A stretch of 15,203 bases of DNA from CAYSSM01 sp964433905. GTDB taxonomy: Bacteria > Patescibacteriota > UBA1384 > UBA12157 > JAENIV01. Below the pieces are notes generated by a model that searched no databases, was not told where the DNA came from, and saw nothing but the letters and a program-made list of their open reading frames with translations. Each line of letters begins with the position of its first letter. The first letter of the stretch is position 1. Made by a program: the position numbers and the translations under genes. This document shows positions 6,860-12,525 of this stretch, piece after piece. The stretch is from contig CAYSSM010000014.1 of the NCBI GenBank assembly GCA_964433905.1, positions 1 to 15,203 of the forward strand. The letters run 5' to 3'.

Positions 6860-8662
6860 ATGCCCATTTTTAAAAGCCACGGTACGGGAAAATTCAAGGC
6901 AAGCGATTTTAAAAAGATCGGCAAAAATGTTATTTTTGAACCGGGAGTTTTAGTATTTCACCCGGAAAATATTGAAATTGGTTCAGACGTTTACATTGGG
7001 GCCAATACTATTTTAGAGGGTTATCACTCAAACAAATTAATTATTAAAAACCGAGTTTGGATTGGTCCTCAAGCATATCTCCACGCCGCCGGTGGGGTCA
7101 CCGTCGAATCTGATTCAGGAATCGGTCCGGGTGTGAAAATTCTAAGTTCGGTTCATGATCTGAGTCAAGACGACTTAGGGCCAATTATTAATCTGCCGAT
7201 AAAATACGGTCTCGTTAAAATTGAATCGCGGTGCGATATCGGCGCCGGCGCTATTATTTTGCCAGGAGTAACTATTAAAGAAGGCACTCAAGTTGGCGCC
7301 GGAGCGGTGGTCAACCGTTCTACCGAGAGATATTCGATTGCCGCCGGCGTTCCCGCCAGAAAAATCAGGTTGAGAGAAAGCGTTTTTGAGAAAATAAATC
7401 ATCAGAAGAAAAACTTATTCCAAAAAGTTTTTCAGGTATTTACTCATTTTATCCGTTATTTGTTCGATTTTGTTTTTTTAGTTATTTTACCGATTTTAGC
7501 TATTTATTCATGGATAAGATTCACAGCCAAAAAACTTTTAAGCTTAAAACCGGTGATAATTATTTCTCCGCTTGGGTCGCCGATGCCCTTTTTTGCCGTC
7601 AAAGCTTTAAGGACAGCCGGTTTTTCCGCCGATAATGTTGCCTTCGATACTCCCGAAGTTTTTCGAACCATAAGCCACGGACTCATCTTTTCAGATCATT
7701 TTTTATTAAGAATACTGATTTATTTAACCGACTACGTCAGCTTATTTACTTGGGCGGTTCTAAAGTACGATATTTTTGAGTTTGCTTTTTCCGGCGGCAT
7801 CTTAACCAATTCTCACTTTAAAAAATGGGAAATTCTCCTTTTAAAAATATGCGCCAAGAAAGTTTCTGTTTACGGTTATGGCGCCGATTGTAAAATTTTA
7901 TCCCAGTACAGAAAAAAAGCTCAAGAGATGGGTTTAAAATACAATACCGCTATGGATAGGTCGCAAGCGACCGAAACCAAGGCTGAAGAAGAAATTTTAG
8001 GTAATCTTAAACGAGCTCAAAAATATGCCGATATTCTTATCGGTGGCGGCGATCTAATTTATTTAGGCGGTAAGACAATTATGTTGCCGCTGCCAACCGA
8101 TTTAAAATTATGGAAATTTACTTCGCTAAAACCGAAAAAAATTGTTACCGTTGCTCATGCGACTAACCATCGCAGCCATAAAGGCAGCCGCTATATTTTG
8201 GAGATAATTGATAAATTAAAAGATAAGTTGCCGATTAAGTTGATGATGATTGAAAAAAAGACCATTTCCGAGTGCCAGAAGCTTTATCTTGAAGCCGATA
8301 TTTTTATCCCCGATGTTATCACCGGTTGGCACGGCTACACGGCGATTGAAGCTATGGCCTCCGGCCGCCCGGTTATCTCTTATTTAAGGAAAGATATCGA
8401 AAAATTCCATCACTATTACGCCAAGGATATTCCGATTATTTCCGCCAATCCTGATAATTTAGCAAAGATAGTTACCGCTTTGGTTAAAAATCCGCAAAAA
8501 CAGAAAGAGTTGGGCCAAAAAGGCCGGGCTTATGTTGAGAAGTACCACTCCTTGGAATTCGTCGGCGCTTTAAGAAAGATTATCTTCGATCATCTTTGGG
8601 AAGGAAAAAAGATCAATCAAGAGATATTTGAGAAAGAAGTTAAAAAGAAAAAGTTAATTTAA
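6860..8662 (+). CDS. Fusion: hexapeptide-repeat acyltransferase + membrane segment + glycosyltransferase
   Basis: A 600-residue fusion. Residues about 19-180 form a left-handed beta-helix of the hexapeptide acyltransferase type: repeated turns such as IGKNVIFEPG, IEIGSDVYIGANT, VWIGPQAYLHAAGG, CDIGAGAIILPGVTI and VGAGAVV, ending in the typical AAGVPARKIR. His99 in SSVHD is in the expected place for the catalytic His of sugar O-acetyltransferases. A hydrophobic stretch (about 207-228) may anchor or attach the protein to the membrane. From about 240 a glycosyltransferase-like part follows, with VAHATNHRSHKGSRYI (441-456), ADIFIPDVITGWHG (479-492) and AIEAMASGRPVISYL (495-509), the GW[YH]G subfamily found twice more here. 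Gly489 replaces the first Glu of EX7E. I chose ATG 6860; a TTG 21 nt upstream is in frame but lies in the repeat. The ribosome site is weak. Fusion of both activities suggests that one residue is transferred and acylated in sequence. Confidence 0.87.
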   Translation: MPIFKSHGTGKFKASDFKKIGKNVIFEPGVLVFHPENIEIGSDVYIGANTILEGYHSNKLIIKNRVWIGPQAYLHAAGGVTVESDSGIGPGVKILSSVHDLSQDDLGPIINLPIKYGLVKIESRCDIGAGAIILPGVTIKEGTQVGAGAVVNRSTERYSIAAGVPARKIRLRESVFEKINHQKKNLFQKVFQVFTHFIRYLFDFVFLVILPILAIYSWIRFTAKKLLSLKPVIIISPLGSPMPFFAVKALRTAGFSADNVAFDTPEVFRTISHGLIFSDHFLLRILIYLTDYVSLFTWAVLKYDIFEFAFSGGILTNSHFKKWEILLLKICAKKVSVYGYGADCKILSQYRKKAQEMGLKYNTAMDRSQATETKAEEEILGNLKRAQKYADILIGGGDLIYLGGKTIMLPLPTDLKLWKFTSLKPKKIVTVAHATNHRSHKGSRYILEIIDKLKDKLPIKLMMIEKKTISECQKLYLEADIFIPDVITGWHGYTAIEAMASGRPVISYLRKDIEKFHHYYAKDIPIISANPDNLAKIVTALVKNPQKQKELGQKGRAYVEKYHSLEFVGALRKIIFDHLWEGKKINQEIFEKEVKKKKLI

Positions 8663-8800
8663 TAGGCCTCTGGTCGTCATTTCGCTTTCAGCCGCCCTAA
8701 CCAACCTATTCGTCACTTCCGATTTTGCCTCGTTGCCAAGTCTCGGCAAATCGGAGCGTTCCTCAACCGGCATTTCGCGAAACGACATCCCTTCGGCCTC
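8663..8800. repeat. Imperfect long palindrome filling the gap before the flippase gene
   Basis: The outer arms GTCGTCATTTCGC (8673-8685) and GCGAAACGACATCC (8777-8790) pair imperfectly, with GGCC blocks outside each (8665-8668, 8795-8798). The inner arms TCCGATTTTGCC (8718-8729) and GGCAAATCGGA (8744-8754) pair except for one skipped base. The centre lies near 8735. GC content is visibly higher than in the flanking genes. It looks like a mobile-type palindromic repeat of the GTCATTTCG family, with no encoded protein. Confidence 0.6.
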
Positions 8801-10279
8801 ATGCAAATTATGTCCAAAATTTCTTTAGAAAAATATTTTATCGGCCTGTCAAAAGATAGCCTAATCTATGGCTCAGGTAATGCTGTTTTAAGAATCTTGG
8901 CGCTGCTTACGGCGCCGATTTTTACCCGAATTTTTGTGCCGGCTGAGTACGGCATCATCAGTTTAATTTCTTCAGTAATTTCTTTTTTAAGCTTGCTTTT
9001 GATTTTCGGCATGGACAATGCCATTTTTGTCAGCTATTACCAATACAAAAAAGAGCGTAAGGAGATTATTTCAAGCGCTTTTTGGTTTTTAGCCTTGTGG
9101 GGGCTTTTTTGGGCTGGCACGGCGAGTATTTTTAGCGGAAATCTCTCGACGCTTATATTTAAAACACCAATTTACAAACCTTTATTTTTACTGACATTTA
9201 CCACCGCCTATCTTACTTTACTGGTTAATCTGGCGAAAACCGTTTTTCGGCTGGAGTTCAAAGCTAAAACTTTTGCAATTATTGCCGGTTTAAACGCTCT
9301 TGCTTCAACCGGCTTAATGATATTATTCGTCGTTTATTTTAAAAAAGGTCTGACAGGTTATTTCACTGGTTCTCTAATCGGCACTTTTGTTACCTTGTTG
9401 ATTGCTCTTTATTTAGTTAGAAAGAATTTAAAATTTAAGATTTCCTGGCCACGGCTTAAAGAAATGCTGGCTTTTGGGGCGATGGTGGTGCCGGCTTCAA
9501 TCTCGTTTTTTGTTTTTGACCTTTCGGACCGGTTTTTTCTCAATCAATACCGTACATTAGATGAGATCGGCCTTTATTCAATCGGCATCAATATTGCCAG
9601 TTTGCTGATATTTTTTTCGTACGCTTTAGGCCAAGCATGGTCGCCGCAAGTGATGAATATCTATTTTTCTTCCAAGAAAATTTTTAAGCAATTTGTGCCG
9701 CGGTTTTTTATCTATTACCTCCTTTTTTTCTTTTATTTAGCGGTAATGCTTTCGGTTTTTAGCCAGGAAATATTAAGAATTTTTGCTACCGAGAAATTTT
9801 ACGGCGCGGCAGTGGTTATTCCCTCTCTTGCGATTGCCATGGTTTTTTCGGCTTCCAATCAGGTAACTTCTTTAGGAATTACGCTGTCAAAAAAAACCAA
9901 GTATTTCGCCATCTATACCGCTTTGGCGGCGCTACTAAACATTGGCTTAAATTTCCTTCTTATTCCAAGATATGGTATGGTAGGGGCTGGCTGGGCAACG
10001 GCTTCATCGTATTTGTTTTTAACGGTTGCTTATTTTACCATCAGCCAGCGTTTTATAAGATTAGCTCTGGATTGGCAAAAAATTATAAAATTGGTATTCT
10101 TAAGTCTCGGAGCAATTTTCTTGTTTCCGCTTACTTGGCAATTCGGCTTTTGGGGGAATTTAGCCGTTAAAATACTGGAAATGGCCGGATTGTTAGCCCT
10201 GTTGTATCTTTCTGGAGTAATTGAAGGACAAGAGATTGGGTATTTGAGAAAATATATACGACGAATCTTTTTTCATTAA
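8801..10279 (+). CDS. Wzx-like polysaccharide flippase (oligosaccharide translocase)
   Basis: A polytopic inner-membrane protein of 492 residues (489 if ATG 8810 is used) of the polysaccharide synthesis / MOP exporter family, which flips undecaprenyl-linked oligosaccharides to the outer face of the membrane. The N terminus has the usual KDSLIYGSGNAVLRILALLTAPIF-type first helix, then FTRIFVPAEYGIISLI, the family's conserved loop after helix 1. Hydrophobic segments continue along the chain, about 12-14 in all, and YGMVGAGWATASSYLF (about 400-415) matches the conserved late motif. No frameshift or truncation is seen. Both ATG codons lack a clear ribosome site; the first directly abuts the palindrome at 8663-8800, so the second (MSKISLEKYF) is equally plausible. 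A dedicated polymerase (Wzy) is not visible in the window. Confidence 0.92.
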   Translation: MQIMSKISLEKYFIGLSKDSLIYGSGNAVLRILALLTAPIFTRIFVPAEYGIISLISSVISFLSLLLIFGMDNAIFVSYYQYKKERKEIISSAFWFLALWGLFWAGTASIFSGNLSTLIFKTPIYKPLFLLTFTTAYLTLLVNLAKTVFRLEFKAKTFAIIAGLNALASTGLMILFVVYFKKGLTGYFTGSLIGTFVTLLIALYLVRKNLKFKISWPRLKEMLAFGAMVVPASISFFVFDLSDRFFLNQYRTLDEIGLYSIGINIASLLIFFSYALGQAWSPQVMNIYFSSKKIFKQFVPRFFIYYLLFFFYLAVMLSVFSQEILRIFATEKFYGAAVVIPSLAIAMVFSASNQVTSLGITLSKKTKYFAIYTALAALLNIGLNFLLIPRYGMVGAGWATASSYLFLTVAYFTISQRFIRLALDWQKIIKLVFLSLGAIFLFPLTWQFGFWGNLAVKILEMAGLLALLYLSGVIEGQEIGYLRKYIRRIFFH

Positions 10280-10299
10280 TCAACACTACTATGATAGAT

Positions 10300-10335
10300 C
10301 AGGCTTTAGCCTGTCAGCTAACACGCTAAAGCGTG
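10300..10335. repeat. Pair of adjacent small hairpins
   Basis: CAGGCTTTAGCCTG (10300-10313) and CACGCTAAAGCGTG (10322-10335) are each 6-bp stems with a 2-nt loop, separated by 8 nt. They occupy the 81-bp gap between flippase and epimerase and are flanked by TAGCC and GGCTA blocks that could form an alternative longer pairing. I recognise the motif as a dispersed intergenic repeat type in environmental genomes, from memory only. No U-run follows, so a terminator is unlikely. Confidence 0.65.
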
Positions 10336-10360
10336 GGCTACGGTTCGGGAAAAGAAATAA

Positions 10361-11389
10361 ATGACTATTGATCAAATTTTTAAACAATTTAACCGAAAAT
10401 ATAAAAAGGCCTTGGTCACCGGCGGCGCCGGCTTTATCGGTTCGCATATTTGCGAAGAGCTGGTTATGCGCGGTTTTCCAGTGGTTTCCATTGATGATTA
10501 TTCCGCCGGTAAAAAGTTTAATTTAAAGCATTTAAAAAAATATAAACATTTTACCGAAGCAAAATGCGACATTACCGATTCCAAAAAATTGGTCCGATAT
10601 TTCAAAGGAGTTGATGTCGTTTTTCACAACGCCGCCAGCAAAAAAAGCGTTTGTCTAATCAACCCTTTGCGAGACTTGGAAGTAAACGGCGGCGGCGCTT
10701 TTAACCTGTTGGAATTGGCTCACAAAAATAAGGTTAAAAAATTTATCCACGCTTCCACGGGCTCGGTTTATGGCAACGCTAAATATTTTCCGACTGACGA
10801 GGAGCATCCGACTAATCCAGTTTCCTATTACGGCTGCAGTAAATTAGCGGCGGAAAAATATGTGGGAATTTTCAATCATTTATACGGCTTAAATACAACA
10901 ATTTTAAGATATTTTCATGTTTACGGCAACCGCCAGGAGTTTTCCGACTATGGCGGGGTGATTTCTATTTTTACCAGCAAAATTGCCGAAGGTCAAAACC
11001 CGATTATTTACGGCACGGGAAAACAAGAGAGATCGTTTACCTATGTTAAGGATGTCGTTAAAGCAAATTTACTGGTAGCAGTTGCTGATAAAACCGAAGG
11101 CGAGATTTATAATTGCGCCTCGGCGATCAAAATTACAATTAATGATCTATGCAAACACATGTTGAAATTTTTTGACCGTTCCGATCTTAAGCCGAAATAC
11201 GGCGATTGGTTGGTTGGAGACATTAAAGAATTCAATATTAATAATAGTAAAATTAAAAAACTTGGAATGGATTTTACCACCGATTTCTACGGTCAACTTG
11301 ATAAAATTTTATTAGATATGAAGGTCTATGTAAATAATGCGCCAAAAAGACACACCCCTCAAACAAAAAAGGATTTTCATCGGGTTTAA
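10361..11389 (+). CDS. NAD-dependent nucleotide-sugar epimerase/dehydratase (extended SDR)
   Basis: A 342-residue extended short-chain dehydrogenase/reductase that would interconvert a UDP- or similarly activated sugar in the cytoplasm, giving precursors for the glycan. The Rossmann fold opens with TGGAGFIGSH (20-29), the NAD-binding GxxGxxG, followed by the acidic turn SIDDYSAG (43-50) typical of NAD preference. CDITD (69-73) contacts adenine in relatives. The catalytic set is complete: Ser/Thr in STGSVYG (132-138) and Tyr157-x3-Lys161 in YYGCSK. RYFHVYGNRQ and the GTGKQERSFTYVKDVV stretch are the substrate-side motifs of the GalE/WbpP-like branch. Epimerase is more likely than dehydratase, but the substrate cannot be fixed. 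The last 53 nt overlap the next gene in another frame, so the PKRHTPQTKKDFHRV tail may be a recent extension. The ribosome site is weak (GGGA, 10-nt spacing). Confidence 0.9.
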   Translation: MTIDQIFKQFNRKYKKALVTGGAGFIGSHICEELVMRGFPVVSIDDYSAGKKFNLKHLKKYKHFTEAKCDITDSKKLVRYFKGVDVVFHNAASKKSVCLINPLRDLEVNGGGAFNLLELAHKNKVKKFIHASTGSVYGNAKYFPTDEEHPTNPVSYYGCSKLAAEKYVGIFNHLYGLNTTILRYFHVYGNRQEFSDYGGVISIFTSKIAEGQNPIIYGTGKQERSFTYVKDVVKANLLVAVADKTEGEIYNCASAIKITINDLCKHMLKFFDRSDLKPKYGDWLVGDIKEFNINNSKIKKLGMDFTTDFYGQLDKILLDMKVYVNNAPKRHTPQTKKDFHRV

Positions 11390-12413
11390 CAGCGCCGGTT
11401 CAGCAGGCATTTACGCTTTTACGCGGATTTTAAGGAGGAGGGGATACCAGATTGATTTTTACGGCATCGGCAAAAAACATTTCAACATGCCGGTTGATTT
11501 TATGTTGGAATTTTCTGCGAATCCCATCAGATCCTTATTGGAGAGGATAGTATTGTTTTTTAGGCTTTTACCAAAATATGACCTTTGGCATCTAAACTTT
11601 TTAGAAACCTTCTTTTTTTATCCGGTTAATCTGGCAATTCTAAAACTTTTTGGCAGAAAAATAATTTTAACTTGCCGGGGAGTTGATGTCCGCAACGGGC
11701 TCGATTTTTTACCTAAAGAACTTTTTAATAAAACGAATAATTGGCCGCAATATTATCAAAAGATAGTTGCTCAAAGGTCGCGGTGGATAACTTTCAAACA
11801 GCGTCTTAGGGTTAGAACATTTGTTTATTTTGCCGATAAAATTATCCTTACAGGTCCTTTTTTGGCCAGCGCGGTTTCAAAATACGATAGGATTATTCCT
11901 TATGCGCGGGAAATCGGCGCTTTAAAAAAATATAAAAAAAATACTAAAAAAATCAAAATTTTACATGTTCCCAGCGAACCGGTTGTAAAAGGTTCGCAAA
12001 TAATTGAAAAAACATTTAAAAAACTTCAAAAAAAATATCCAAAATATGAATTTAAGATTCTTTCAAAATTGCCCCACCAGCAATTACTTTTAGAAATGGC
12101 GCAGGCCGATATTGTGGTTGACCAGCTTTTGGTTGGCTGGTACGGCGGTCAGGCGGTGGAGGCGATGGCTATGGGCAAAATTGTCATGGCCTATCTTAAC
12201 GCCCCTTATCTTGCCTTGGTAGATTTTGCCGATGAAATTCCTATCGTTAATACCAATGTTTGGACTTTTGGGCAAGATTTAACCGATCTTTTAGAAAATT
12301 TAGTCGAAAATCAAAAAAACATGGCTGAAAAATCAGTTAAATTTGCCCAAAAGTATCACAATGCCGCTAAAATCGCCCAAAGCTACGAGCAAATTTATAA
12401 GGATTGTTTGTAA
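11337..12413 (+). CDS. Glycosyltransferase, GT-B fold, GWYG-signature subfamily
   Basis: A 358-residue sugar transferase and the third member of the subfamily in this window. The N-terminal domain begins KRIFIGFNSAGSAGIYAFTR (11-30), a GT-B nucleotide-fold opening, and includes IILTCRGVDVRNG (109-121), matching IIVTYQGDDAR of the gene at 3100. The C-terminal domain has ILHVPSEPVVKGSQII (208-223), ADIVVDQLLVGWYG (257-270) and AVEAMAMGKIVMAYL (273-287). Glu275 fits the second EX7E Glu and Gly267 replaces the first. No membrane segment is present. ATG 11337 lies 53 nt inside the epimerase gene; it is the only ATG usable before the conserved domain, because an in-frame ATG at 11328 is followed directly by TAA. 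AAGGT at 11321-11325 is a possible distant ribosome site. Donor and acceptor are unknown. Confidence 0.87.
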   Translation: MRQKDTPLKQKRIFIGFNSAGSAGIYAFTRILRRRGYQIDFYGIGKKHFNMPVDFMLEFSANPIRSLLERIVLFFRLLPKYDLWHLNFLETFFFYPVNLAILKLFGRKIILTCRGVDVRNGLDFLPKELFNKTNNWPQYYQKIVAQRSRWITFKQRLRVRTFVYFADKIILTGPFLASAVSKYDRIIPYAREIGALKKYKKNTKKIKILHVPSEPVVKGSQIIEKTFKKLQKKYPKYEFKILSKLPHQQLLLEMAQADIVVDQLLVGWYGGQAVEAMAMGKIVMAYLNAPYLALVDFADEIPIVNTNVWTFGQDLTDLLENLVENQKNMAEKSVKFAQKYHNAAKIAQSYEQIYKDCL

Positions 12414-12419
12414 ATCCCC

Positions 12420-12445
12420 CTGCGGCAGAGACCGCAGGGCGTTAA
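12420..12445 (+). repeat. 26-nt direct repeat with hairpin, copy 1
   Basis: The unit is CTGCGGYAGAGACCGCAG followed by GGYGTTAA. In this copy CCCTGCGG (12418-12425) can pair with CCGCAGGG (12432-12439), an 8-bp stem. The second copy begins 64 nt downstream, in the same orientation and with two base differences. It starts directly after the upstream GT's stop codon. Confidence 0.75.
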
Positions 12446-12483
12446 AATAAAAGATAGAAACATTTTATTGATAAAATATTGAA

Positions 12484-12509
12484 CTGCGGTAGAGACCGCA
12501 GGGTGTTAA
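12484..12509 (+). repeat. 26-nt direct repeat with hairpin, copy 2
   Basis: Same unit as copy 1 with Y = T at both variable sites. The T extends the stem to CTGCGGT / ACCGCAG (7 bp, loop AGAG). It lies 16 nt before the start of the double glycosyltransferase gene, inside its probable leader. The 38 nt between the copies are AT-rich, with a TAAAAT at 12472-12477 but no convincing -35 box. Confidence 0.75.
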
Positions 12510-12525
12510 CCATGGATTTATACTT

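Noticed and set aside
12418..12450. Possible rho-independent terminator at the first 26-nt hairpin
   Set aside because: The stem is good, but the bases after it are GCGTTAAAATAAAA without a T-run, and the same unit recurs before the next gene, so a repeat is the better explanation.
6050..12509. The intergenic repeats as a CRISPR array or recombination attachment sites
   Set aside because: Copies are few, of different types, without regular spacers, and no cas, integrase or transposase gene is present.
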